From: Caproicibacter fermentans
GTDB lineage: Bacteria > Bacillota > Clostridia > Oscillospirales > Acutalibacteraceae
DNA: 64,000 nucleotides
NCBI RefSeq assembly: GCF_009746625.1
Contig: NZ_VWXL01000058.1
Coordinates: forward strand, 1-64,000
Reading direction: 5' to 3'
Under the pieces are notes generated by a model that saw nothing but the letters and a program-made list of their open reading frames with translations, made no database searches and was not told the origin of the DNA. Below are positions 24,006-34,600 of this stretch, in pieces; position 1 is the first letter of the stretch; every line of letters begins with the position of its first letter. A program made the translations under genes and the position numbers.

Positions 24006-26459
24006 ATGGCCGAAAAGAATAAGGAACGGCTGAAAGAAATTACCGACAGCATTGAACAGGGCATCAAAGACCTGTTCCAGAGCGACCGATACGCGCAGTA
24101 CCTCCGCACCATGTCCCGTTTTCACCACTATTCCGTCAATAACACCATGCTCATTTATATGCAGAAGCCGGGGGCTACTTTGGTCGCTGGTTTTAATAAA
24201 TGGCACGATCAGTTCAGCCGAAACGTGATGCGGGGCGAAAAGGGAATCAAGATCATCGCGCCCACACCGTTCAAAAAGAAAATCGAGGAAGAAAAGCTAG
24301 ACCCTGAAACCAAAACTCCCATGCTGGACGCAGACGGCAAGGTCATCATGGAGAAAAAGGAAATCAAAATCCCCATGTACAAGGTGGTATCGGTCTTTGA
24401 CGTATCGCAGACCGAAGGAAAGCCACTGCCGACGCTTGCAAATGATCTCATGGGGAACGTGAAGCAATATGAGATTTTCATAGAGGTGCTGCGGCGTTCT
24501 TCTCCCGTTCCGCTTACTTTTGAAACGATGGAGCCGAATACGGACGGCTATTTCAGCGAAAAAGACCAGCGCATCGCCATCCGGTCCGGCATTAGCGAAG
24601 TGCAGACCGTCTCCGCTGCCGTCCACGAAATCACCCACGCCACGCTGCACAACTACGAACAGGCTCGGCTTGACGCCGCTAAAGAGGATGGAACCGCCGA
24701 GCCTCCCAATCCAAAAGACCGGCGCACCGAGGAAGTGGAGGCCGAAAGCGTTTCCTATGCCGTTTGCCAGTATTACGGCATCCAGACCGGAGAAAACAGC
24801 TTCGGCTATATCGCCTCTTGGAGCAAGGACAAGGAACTGCCGGAGCTGCGGGCTTCTTTGGAAACGATCAACAAGACTGCTTCCGGCCTGATCTCCGACA
24901 TTGACCAAAATTTCTGCGAGGTTCAGAAAGAGTATGACAGCATACTGGAACAATTCGCCGCGGACACATATCGGTACACAACTTCCGTCATGGAACCGCC
25001 GTTTCCTCTGAATTCTATTGAGGAAGAAATCCCGGCCACCGTGGAAGATTTGAAAAGCGGTTACGGAAAAGACACCCGTGCGGCAATCCTCAATGCTGCC
25101 AAGGTCGAGGGCGCGACGTCCCCGAACGAGCTTCTGCGGCAGTTGGACGAAATCGAAAAAATCTACCCGCCGAGGGAAACTGAGGCGATGTATCTGCTGG
25201 ATAACGCCGCCTACCTTTATTTGAAGGAAAACGAGGACGGATACGGCTATACCCTTTACGATAAGGAAAATCTGCGGGAAACGGCAAGCGGGTTTGCCGA
25301 TGAGGGCGTCAGTTCCATTCCGACCGCTTACGAACAGGCGCTTGCCCTTGAACACTTGGCCCCTGCAACCTCGGAAAAGGTGCCGCTAGACATTCTCAGG
25401 GATATTGCCGCCGTGCATGAGCAGGATGTACAGGAATATATCCGTAAAAATCATATAAGCATGGGTGATCATCAAAATCCCGTGCCAGGGGCACAAGATG
25501 CCCCTACATCTTCAAAAGAAGCCGGTATGCTGCCGGACGCACCGGAGCTGGCGCTCGACGAATACCCCATGCCGGATTTAGAACTGACCGTGGCCGATCT
25601 GGAAGCCTGCGGGTATCTGGATGGCGACCTGCTGCCCCTCTCCAAAGACCGGGCGCTGGAACTTTTTGAGCAGGACCTCACCGTTTACATGATTGAGGAC
25701 GGCGGCGCAAGCATGGCTTTCGACCCGGATGAGATTCAGGCACACAGCGGCCTGTTTGCCGTGAGCCGCGAGGAGTGGGAGGAAAGCCGGGAGTTTTCAT
25801 CCGCTATAGAGGACCGAATGAAGCATCAGGAGCAGCGGGAAGCCGCCTTTTTAAAAACCCCTCAGGACGCTTTCGCCATTTATCAGGTGAAGGATAAAGA
25901 CGAACTGCGGGACATCCGGTTTGAACCGCTCAGTTGGCTGGAATCCAAAGGCATTTCCGTGGATCACGGCAATTATGATCTTGCCTATACCGCCCCTCTC
26001 ACCGATAAGGGCAATGCAGAGGAAAAACTGGCTGTTTTGTGGGACAGGTTCAACAACGATCATCCCGCCGATTATCACAGGCCGAGCCTGTCCGTCAGCG
26101 ACATCGTTGCCTTAAAGCAGAACGGCGTTGTATCCTGTCATTACGTGGACAGCTTCGGTTTTCAGGAGCTTCCGGCTTTTCTGAAACCGGAGAATTACCT
26201 GAAAAACGCGGAAATGGCAATGGAAGACGACTACGACATGATCGACGGCATCATCGACAACGGAAAAAATTCCACCGTCGCGGAGCTGGAACAGCAGGCC
26301 AAAGCCGGTCAGCCGATCTCCCTTCTGAAGCTTGCCGAGGCGTCTCGGCGGGAACACGACGAAAAGAAAAAATCCGTCGTGGAACAGCTCAGGAACCAGC
26401 CAATCAATCGGGAACACAAAAAAGCAGCGCCCGACAGAGGCGCGGAAATGGAGCGGTGA
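24006..26459 (+). CDS. ArdC-like/YodL/DUF4316 multidomain protein (817 aa)
   Basis: ATG 24006 follows GAAAGGAGC. The N-terminus (residues ~1-110: FQSDRYAQYLRTMSRFHHYS, then NNTMLIYMQKPGATLVAGF and MRGEKGIKII) is the ArdC-type single-strand-DNA-binding domain. A zinc metallopeptidase-like segment follows (VSAAVHEITHATLHNYE, with HExxH, and a downstream glutamate in EVEAESVSYAVCQYYG). The C-terminal half has a YodL-like region (FAIYQVKDKDELRDIRFEPL) and a DUF4316-like tail. ArdC proteins protect incoming DNA from restriction. A small GGGGCA/TGCCCC inverted repeat is embedded at 25488-25504. TTRAP follows within one base. Confidence 0.85.
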   Translation: MAEKNKERLKEITDSIEQGIKDLFQSDRYAQYLRTMSRFHHYSVNNTMLIYMQKPGATLVAGFNKWHDQFSRNVMRGEKGIKIIAPTPFKKKIEEEKLDPETKTPMLDADGKVIMEKKEIKIPMYKVVSVFDVSQTEGKPLPTLANDLMGNVKQYEIFIEVLRRSSPVPLTFETMEPNTDGYFSEKDQRIAIRSGISEVQTVSAAVHEITHATLHNYEQARLDAAKEDGTAEPPNPKDRRTEEVEAESVSYAVCQYYGIQTGENSFGYIASWSKDKELPELRASLETINKTASGLISDIDQNFCEVQKEYDSILEQFAADTYRYTTSVMEPPFPLNSIEEEIPATVEDLKSGYGKDTRAAILNAAKVEGATSPNELLRQLDEIEKIYPPRETEAMYLLDNAAYLYLKENEDGYGYTLYDKENLRETASGFADEGVSSIPTAYEQALALEHLAPATSEKVPLDILRDIAAVHEQDVQEYIRKNHISMGDHQNPVPGAQDAPTSSKEAGMLPDAPELALDEYPMPDLELTVADLEACGYLDGDLLPLSKDRALELFEQDLTVYMIEDGGASMAFDPDEIQAHSGLFAVSREEWEESREFSSAIEDRMKHQEQREAAFLKTPQDAFAIYQVKDKDELRDIRFEPLSWLESKGISVDHGNYDLAYTAPLTDKGNAEEKLAVLWDRFNNDHPADYHRPSLSVSDIVALKQNGVVSCHYVDSFGFQELPAFLKPENYLKNAEMAMEDDYDMIDGIIDNGKNSTVAELEQQAKAGQPISLLKLAEASRREHDEKKKSVVEQLRNQPINREHKKAAPDRGAEMER

Positions 26460-26460
26460 T

Positions 26461-26682
26461 ATGTTTGCCAACGACGAAATCAACCTGATGTGCATTTACA
26501 ATACCGGGACGCGGGAGGGTCTGATCACGGAGCTGACGCAGATGCGCGGCTATCTCGGCGCGGAGGAAACGGAGCTTCTGGCCCTGACGGATTCCGCACT
26601 GGGAAAACTCCGGAATATGAGCGATGCTGAATACGCCGAGTTTGACCTGTTCCCGGACTTTGAAAAAGAAGATGAAAAGTAG
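26461..26682 (+). CDS. TTRAP-family transposon-transfer assisting protein (73 aa)
   Basis: ATG 26461 lies one base after the previous stop, preceded by GGAGCGG. FANDEINLMCIYNTGTREGL, then LITELTQMRGYLGAEETELL and ALTDSALGKLRNM, is the TTRAP pattern. It is found beside ArdC/YodL genes in clostridial elements. The biochemical role is unknown. The backbone is interrupted after it by the WYL/DJ-1 cargo. Confidence 0.85.
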   Translation: MFANDEINLMCIYNTGTREGLITELTQMRGYLGAEETELLALTDSALGKLRNMSDAEYAEFDLFPDFEKEDEK

Positions 26683-26813
26683 TTTCAATTTTATGGTGAC
26701 ATTATACTGATAGATAAACCTGAATTTGTCTGAGTGAGATTGTTTGTATTTCCTACGCAAAAACTAATGTTGGCATGGCGGTATATTTTTAATATGAGAA
26801 TATACTCTTTGTT

Positions 26814-27746
26814 TTAGTTTTCGTATAATGATGCTATATCATGTATTCTACGCTTCATTTCTGCGCGGATATGCAACGGTTCTAAACACTCGCATTTATC
26901 CCCAAAACTTAAAAGAATATCGTAGTAGTATTCTTTCTCTATGAAAGGAAAACTAACAATGTAATACTCATCACCGTCGGACGAAAAATCTTCATAAGAG
27001 CAAAAATCAAGCACTCTATCCATCACAGATTTATGAATACGGATTTTGATTTTTGTTTGCATAGTTTCCAAAATATCCGTAAAGTCTAAAGTCGGTTTTT
27101 GATAATCTCGTAGTGCAAAAGTTTTCTCTTGCATTTGTAGGTTCGACATGCGAGATAGTCTGAACAAGCGAAAATCATTTCTTTTATGGCAATACCCTTG
27201 TAAATACCAATGACTACTTTTCAATACAAGCTGATATGGCTCGACTGTTCGTGCGGTTCTGTTTCCGTGGTGAGCTATATATTCAAACGAAAGTAGCTTG
27301 CTTTCCTGCAAAGCCGTTTTGATAATTTCTAAGTATGGTTGTATGTTCCTGTTGCCCATCCACGGACTTAAATCTATGTTTATTTGATTTACTTTTAATT
27401 CAATGTCTTTCGCTCTGTCAGCGGGAATAAAACTCTTGACTTTCGCAAGCGCGTGTACCAGCTCATCACCTCGTATCATGCCCGAAAGACTGGAAAGTCC
27501 CATCAAGAGGGCGGAAAGGTCGGCAGTTGAAAAAACCTTTTTATCAATCTTGTATTTTTGCATGATTTCAAAGCCGCCGCCCACTCCCGATGTAGAGCGA
27601 ACAGGAATTCCTGCCATGTTGATCGTGTCTATGTCGCGGTAAATTGTGCGGGGCGATACTTCAAACATATCTGCTAACTCCTGTGCGCCTATACGCTCTT
27701 TATCAAGGAGTATCATAATAATGCTAACAAGTCTCTCAACTTTCAT
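26814..27746 (-). CDS. WYL-domain (YafY-type) transcription regulator, cargo (310 aa)
   Basis: Start ATG 27746, after ACGGCGGTGAACAG, is preferred over the upstream in-frame ATG. The N-terminal HTH_11 domain (MKVERLVSIIMILLDKERIG, then AQELADMFEVSPRTIYRDID) is followed by a WYL domain (EYIAHHGNRTARTVEPYQLV, then HWYLQGYCHKRNDFRLFRL) and a WCX-like C-terminus. WYL proteins sense nucleic acids or small molecules and often repress a divergent gene, here the DJ-1-like gene at 27858. Low GC marks it as cargo. Confidence 0.85.
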   Translation of the reverse strand: MKVERLVSIIMILLDKERIGAQELADMFEVSPRTIYRDIDTINMAGIPVRSTSGVGGGFEIMQKYKIDKKVFSTADLSALLMGLSSLSGMIRGDELVHALAKVKSFIPADRAKDIELKVNQINIDLSPWMGNRNIQPYLEIIKTALQESKLLSFEYIAHHGNRTARTVEPYQLVLKSSHWYLQGYCHKRNDFRLFRLSRMSNLQMQEKTFALRDYQKPTLDFTDILETMQTKIKIRIHKSVMDRVLDFCSYEDFSSDGDEYYIVSFPFIEKEYYYDILLSFGDKCECLEPLHIRAEMKRRIHDIASLYEN

Positions 27747-27857
27747 CTGTTCACCGCCGTTCAAAATTTTTTTGATTATTGCCATACTGTTGTCAACGAT
27801 TACATGGTACTATAAAAATGCAAACAAATCAATGAAACAATAAAACGGAGGAAGTTT

Positions 27858-28496
27858 ATGTTTACAATCTATGTTTACGTTCTGGATACTTTAGCCGACT
27901 GGGAATTGGGGTATGTTACTTCGGAACTGAATTCCGGCCGATTTTTCAAAAAGGACGCGCAACGGGTATCACTCAAAACGGTCAGTGCTTCCAAAGAACC
28001 GATCAGGACAATGGGCGGGCTGACAATCGCGCCCGATTGCTTGATCGATGATATGGTTGTGAGCGAAACAAGCGTGCTGATATTACCGGGTGCAACTACA
28101 TGGAACGACCCGAAGCATAGCGCGATCATCGAAAAAGCAGGCGGATTTCTTTCTATAGGCGCGACGGTGTGCGCAATCTGCGGGGCTACCGCTGCGCTTG
28201 CCAGCTTCGGGCTATTGGATAACCGCCCGCATACCAGTAACGGGCTGGGATTTCTTGAAATGGTTGCTCCCGGTTATAAAGGGCAAAGCTTTTATGTAGA
28301 CCAGCTCTCTGTGGTGGATCATAACCTGATTACGGCAGGCTCCGCCGGAGCTTTGCTGTGGGCGAAACAAATTATCGGACATTTAGGTGTTTTTCAGTCA
28401 GACACACTGGAAATCTGGTATGAATATTTCAGTACCGGGAAGCCAGACCGTTTCTTTGCCCTTATGCAGACTTTGCCGTCTGGCAATGAAAACTGA
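27858..28496 (+). CDS. DJ-1/PfpI-family glutamine amidotransferase-like protein, cargo (212 aa)
   Basis: ATG 27858 follows ACGGAGGAAG. The fold signature is present: VLILPGATTW, the nucleophile elbow ATVCAICGATAALASFGLLD with Cys in A-I-C-G-A, and a later NLITAGSAGALLWAKQI. Family members include deglycase-like enzymes, amidases and stress proteins; the substrate is unknown. The WYL regulator diverges from a shared 111-base gap and probably controls it. Confidence 0.82.
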   Translation: MFTIYVYVLDTLADWELGYVTSELNSGRFFKKDAQRVSLKTVSASKEPIRTMGGLTIAPDCLIDDMVVSETSVLILPGATTWNDPKHSAIIEKAGGFLSIGATVCAICGATAALASFGLLDNRPHTSNGLGFLEMVAPGYKGQSFYVDQLSVVDHNLITAGSAGALLWAKQIIGHLGVFQSDTLEIWYEYFSTGKPDRFFALMQTLPSGNEN

Positions 28497-28557
28497 CCAC
28501 CTTTGTCATAAAAAAATTTCGATTTATTGAGCAGATAAGATCATTTCAACAAAACGA

Positions 28558-28587
28558 AAAGAGCAGCCTTCGGGCTGTTCTTTTTTT
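28558..28587 (+). terminator. Terminator in the giant helicase leader
   Basis: GAGCAGCC and GGGCTGTTC form a stem with a short TTC loop, followed by seven T residues. The ribosome binding site of the giant helicase gene follows about 22 bases later. Confidence 0.65.
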
Positions 28588-28617
28588 GTCCAAAACACTG
28601 GAAGGAGGAATTTCAAT

Positions 28618-31600
28618 ATGCCGAGTAATGTGCAGGCTCTGGCGCAGATGGCCGACCGCGCGGCGACGCAGATCACCGCCAGTCATGAAAGCTGGACGGA
28701 TTTTCTGAGGACAGCCGCGCGGCTCTACAAGTATCCGTACCATGAGCAGCTCATGATCTACGCCCAGTGCCCCAACGCGATGGCCTGCGCCGGTTATGAG
28801 GTCTGGAACGAAAAAATGCGCCGGTACGTCCGGCGCGGCAGCAAAGGGATTGCGCTCATCGACGCATCCGGCGACAGGCCGGGAATCCGGTACGTCTTTG
28901 ATATTTCCGATACGGGCGGCAGGGAAAATTCCCGCCGCCCTTACCTTTGGCAGTACCGCTCGGAACATGAGGACACGGTTACGGCGGCGCTGGAACAGGA
29001 ATACGAGGTTCCCGGCGAAAAAGGTCTTGCCGATCAGTTGGAGCAGATCGCCGGACAGTTGGCAAACGAATATTGGCAGGAGCATCAGTACGATATTCTT
29101 CACATCGTTGACGGCAGCTTTTTAGAGGAATATGATGAGTTCAACATCGGAGCGCAGTTCCGAAATGCCGCCTCTGTCAGCATCACTTACGCGGTTTTGT
29201 CCCGCTGCGGGCTGGAACCCGACGAATACTTTGAGCATGAGGACTTTCTGAGCATCTTTGATTTCAACACGCCGGATACCGTCGCCGCCCTCGGCTCGGC
29301 GGTCAGTGAGGCAAGCGAACGGGTGCTGCGGCAGATCGAAGTCACCGTTAAAAATTATGAGCGCGAACACATCGCGGAAAGGAGCGCTACACATGGAGAA
29401 CAACCTGACTTACAACCGGAATGGGGATTACCTAATTCCGGACCTGATCATCACGGAGCCGACGGAGAGCATCGGGAAATACGGGAGAATGCGCAAGAAT
29501 TACCTGAAAGAACACCGCCCGGTCCTGTACAGCAGCCTGCTGCTGTCGGAGGAACTGTACCCGCACCTGTTGGAGATCGAGCGGACGGCGACGGCGCGGC
29601 TGGAACGCATGATGCCGGAGCTGATGAAATCGGCGGGCATGACGGAGAGCCTGAAAGCCTCCGACCCGATGCGCTGGGTGGGCCTCATGAACGGCCTGAA
29701 AGCGCAGGCCGAGGAAACGATTCTGACGGAGCTTATCTACAGCTAAGTTTCTTTCCGTCGGAGCAGGAACAAATACAGCGGATTGATGAAGCGGAGAGCG
29801 AAAAGCCCTCCGCTTTTTCTGTGCCCGCACAGCAGAAGCCGGAAAAGCGCAGTACGGTCCAGACCGACATTGACGCCGCCCTTCAGGAATGGAACGGTAG
29901 CACTGATAGCAAAAACGCCGTTGTTGAGTATATGCGGGAACATGCCCGTGACAAGAACACGGCGGCATTTCTGCGCGCCGAGTACGGCGACGATCTCCCC
30001 GCTTTTCCCGTTACCGTTGGTCACACATCGACGGATTTGCCGTGGCCGAAGGTGCAGCGGCGCATCGCCCAGCTCATCCGGAAGAATCGTTTTTACGCAC
30101 CGGAAGAACAGCCCGTGCCGCCCGATTTGAGCGGTCAGCCGATCGCCCGCACCGGCGACACCATAACCATCGGAAACGGCGTCGCTTCCCAAGAAGTGGA
30201 TATAACGCTTTCCGACGAGCAGTGGGCGGTGTTACAGCGCGCGGTTCCCGACAGCGCCACAATCCAACTCCCCTACAAGGTAGGCGACACGGTATATCTG
30301 GATAACAAGCCCTTTGAGATCACCGACATCGGCACTTCCAATGTTCAGCTCCGCGATCCGGCGCTTGCCTATCCCATCTTCCGCGCAGAGAGCCGGGAGA
30401 ACTTTGAGCGCCTGCTGCGTCAGGATTCCCGGAACGGCTCAATTACAGAGTTTCTGGCTGCAAATTTGGAACACACGGACGCTGATCTGCGCGAGGCCCT
30501 GACTTCCGGCCTGCTGGAACAGCGGGACAAGGAAAATATCGCGGGATATTTCCGCGAAAACGAGGGCAATACCCGCGTGGCCCAGCGCCTTTCCAAAACC
30601 TACGCCGGTACTTCCGATACGATGGAACTGACCACCGGCGACACGGCGGACTTCTTTGCCACCACCACGGGTTTCGAGGTCAATATTCACGACAAATACA
30701 ACAGCAAGCGGAGCGCCCGTTGGGAAGAAATCGCCCCCATCCTCCGCACCCTGTATCAGCGGGAACAGGACGGTTTTTCCCATGAACCGGTCCTGCGGGA
30801 GCCTGTAAGTCTCGCGGGCGAACCGTCCTATCAACCGGGCGATCACGCGGTGCTGGATTACGGCGGGCAGGAGCTGTCCGGCACCGTTGGGTACGTCGGG
30901 GAAAAGGACGTGCGCATCGACACCGGCCCCTATTCGTGGAGCCATGAAGTGGTCAACCGCGACGCCTTTGAAAACGGCATCCGGCAGGATGAACGCAACA
31001 CCGCCCTGTTTACGCCGGAGCAGCCCGCCGCCGAAAACTTCCGCATTACCGACGACCATTTGGGCGAGGGCGGCGCGAAAACCAAGTACAACTTTAATAT
31101 CGCGGCCATCCGCACCCTGAAACAGATCGAGGCCGAGGGCCGGACGGCGACGCCGGAGGAACAGGAAACGCTCTCCCGCTATGTCGGCTGGGGCGGCATC
31201 CCGCAGGCGTTCGACCCGAATAATGCTTCATGGGCCAAGGAATACACGGAGCTGGTCGGCGCGCTGACCGCCGAGGAATATGAAATGGCGCGGGCCTCCA
31301 CCCTGAACGCCCACTACACCAGCCCCACGGTTATCAAGGCCATTTATGAAGCTGTGAAAAATCTCGGCTTTCAGACCGGCAATATTTTGGAACCGGCCTG
31401 CGGCGTCGGCAATTTCTTTGGGTTACTTCCCAATGAACTGTTTGGAAGTCATTTATACGGAGTGGAACTGGACAGCATCACGGGCCGGATCGCCAAACAG
31501 CTTTACCCAAATGCCAACATCACCGTGGAGGGCTTTGAAACCACCGACCGGAAAGACTTTTTCGATTTGGCAGTAGGCAACGTACCGTTCGGCAGCTACA

Positions 31601-34600
31601 AGGTTTCCGACCGGGTTTATGACAAGCTCGGCTTTCCGATTCACGATTATTTCTTTGCCAAAACGCTCGATCAGGTGCGTCCGGGCGGCGTGATTGCGTT
31701 CGTAACCAGCCGTTACACAATGGATAAACAGTCTCCGGATGTGCGGCGGTACATCGCGGAGCGCGCGGAACTGCTGGGGGCAATCCGGCTTCCCAGCAAC
31801 GCTTTCAAGGCCAACGCCGGAACGGAAGTCACCACCGACATCCTCTTTCTCCAGAAGCGCGACCGGCCCATCGACATCGAGCCGGATTGGGTGAATCTGG
31901 GCCAGACCGAGGACGGAATCCCCGTCAACAGTTATTTTGCCGATCATCCCGAAATGGTGCTGGGAACCATTCAATGGGACGATAAGATGCACGGCGATAA
32001 AAAGGAAACAACCTGTGAGCCATTTCCCGATACCGATCTTTCCGAACAGCTCCACGAGGCGGTTTCCCACCTTCAGGGACAGATGGCCGAAGCGGAACTG
32101 CCGGATCTCGGTGAGAACGAGGAAATCGACGATTCCATCCCGGCAGATCCCGAAGTAAAAAACTATTCCTATACCGTCGTGGACGGTAAAGTGTACTACC
32201 GGGAAAACTCCCGCATGGTGCGGCCGGAGCTGAACGAAACAGCCAAGGCCCGCGTCATGGGCATGGTGGAGCTGCGGGACTGTGTGCAAAATCTCATCAA
32301 CCAGCAACTCGACGAATACGCCTCCGACACAGAAATCAAAAGAACACAAGCGGAGCTGAACCGGCTCTATGACGCTTTTTCCTCAAAATACGGCCTCATC
32401 AATTCGCGCGGCAACAGCCTTGCGTTCGCGGAGGATTCCTCGTACTATCTGCTCTGCTCTCTGGAAGTGATTGACGAGGACGGCAAGTTAGAGCGCAAGG
32501 CCGACATGTTCACCAAGCGCACCATCCGCCAGCGGAAAATCGTCACGTCCGTGGACACGGCGTCGGAAGCTCTCTCGCTCTCCATCGCGGAAAAGGCGCG
32601 GGTGGATATGGATTACATGGCCTCCCTTACCGGAAAAACACCGGAGGCGCTGGCCGACGAACTGCGGGGTGTCATTTTCCGCGACTTGGGCGAACAGAAC
32701 CCGGCAAGCGTTCCGAAAGCATTTTATAATCTGGAGAAGATTCCGTTCGTCACCGCCGACGAATACCTGTCCGGCAACGTGCGCCGCAAGCTGCGGCTGG
32801 CAAAGGCCCTCTCGGAAATGCGGCCCGACCTTGCCGAGAAAATCGCCCCCAACATTGAGGCGCTGGAAGCCGCACAGCCGAAGGACCTCGACGCTTCGGA
32901 AATCGAAGTGCGCCTCGGCGCGACGTGGATCGACAAAGAGTACATCCAGCAGTTCATGGAGGAACTGCTCAACCCGCCGTCCGGTGTGCGGGACGGCATC
33001 CGGGTAAACTATTCCTCGTTTACAGCGGAATGGTCTGTTTCCAATAAAAACAGCGTCGGGTACAACAACGTGGCGGCTTACGTCACCTACGGCACCGACC
33101 GTGCCAACGCCTACCGGATTCTGGAGGATTCTCTGAATCTCCGGGACACGCGGATCTACGATACCGTGACCGACCCGGACGGCAAGGAACGCCGCGTCCT
33201 CAATTCCAAGGAAACCACTCTCGCCCAGCAGAAGCAGCAGGCCGTCAAGGACGCTTTTCACGACTGGATATGGAAAGACCCGGAGCGGCGTCAGGCCCTG
33301 ACGAAAAAATACAACGAGCTGCTCAATTCCAGCCGCCCGCGTGAATACGACGGGCGGCATCTTGTATTCCCCGGCATGAACCCCGAAATCAAGCTGCGGG
33401 AGCATCAATTAAACGCCGTGGCGCACCAGCTTTACGGCGGGAACACGCTGCTGGCACACGTTGTGGGCGCGGGCAAAACCTATGAAATGATCGCCGCCGC
33501 AATGGAGGGCAAGCGGCTGGGGCTGTGTCAGAAATCCCTGTTTGCCGTTCCGAACCACCTGACGGAGCAGTGGGCCTCCGAGTTTCTGCGGCTGTACCCC
33601 TCTGCCAACATCCTCGTCACCACACGAAAGGATTTTGAGAAGCGCAACCGCAAGAAGTTCTGCGCGCGAATCGCCACCGGCGATTACGACGCGATCATCA
33701 TGGGACACTCGCAGTTTGAAAAAATCCCTGTCTCTCTGGAACGCCAAAAGAGGCTTATTCAGGAGCAGATTTGGGAGATTGAAAACGGGCTGGAAGAACT
33801 CAAAGACAGCGGCGCGGAGCAGTTTACCATCAAGCAGTTGGAGCGCACGAAAAAGGGACTGGAGGCCCGGTTGAAGCGGCTCAACGACAACTCCCGCAAG
33901 GATGATGTCGTGACCTTTGAGCAGCTCGGCGTGGACCGTCTGTTCGTGGATGAAGCGCACAACTACAAAAATCTATTTCTCTACACGAAAATGCGCAACG
34001 TGGCGGGCCTCTCCACCACCGACGCGCAGAAATCCAGCGATATGTTTCTGAAATGCAGGTATCTTGACGAAATCACGCACAGCCGGGGCGTCGTATTTGC
34101 CACCGGGACGCCGGTCAGTAATTCCATGACGGAATTGTACACGATGATGCGCTACCTCCAGTACGAAACTCTGAAAGAGCGGAACCTCGTTCATTTCGAC
34201 TGCTGGGCCTCGACTTTCGGGGAAACCGTAACGGCCATCGAGCTGGCTCCGGAGGGAACCGGCTACCGGGCGCGCACACGCTTTGCCCGGTTCTACAATC
34301 TGCCGGAGCTGATGTTGCTGTTCAAGGAGGCAGCGGACATCAAGACCGCCGACCAGCTCAATCTTCCTACACCGACGCCGGTGTACCACAACGAAGTCGC
34401 GCAGCCCTCTGAAATTCAGAAAGAGATGGTAAAAAAGCTTTCGGAGAGAGCCGCCGCCGTTCATTCCGGTTCCGTCGACCCACATTTGGACAACATGCTC
34501 AAAATCACGTCGGACGGGCGCAAGCTCGGCCTCGACCAGCGCGTCATCAACCCGATGCTCCCCGACAATCCCGGCAGCAAGGTCAACCTGTGCGTCAACA

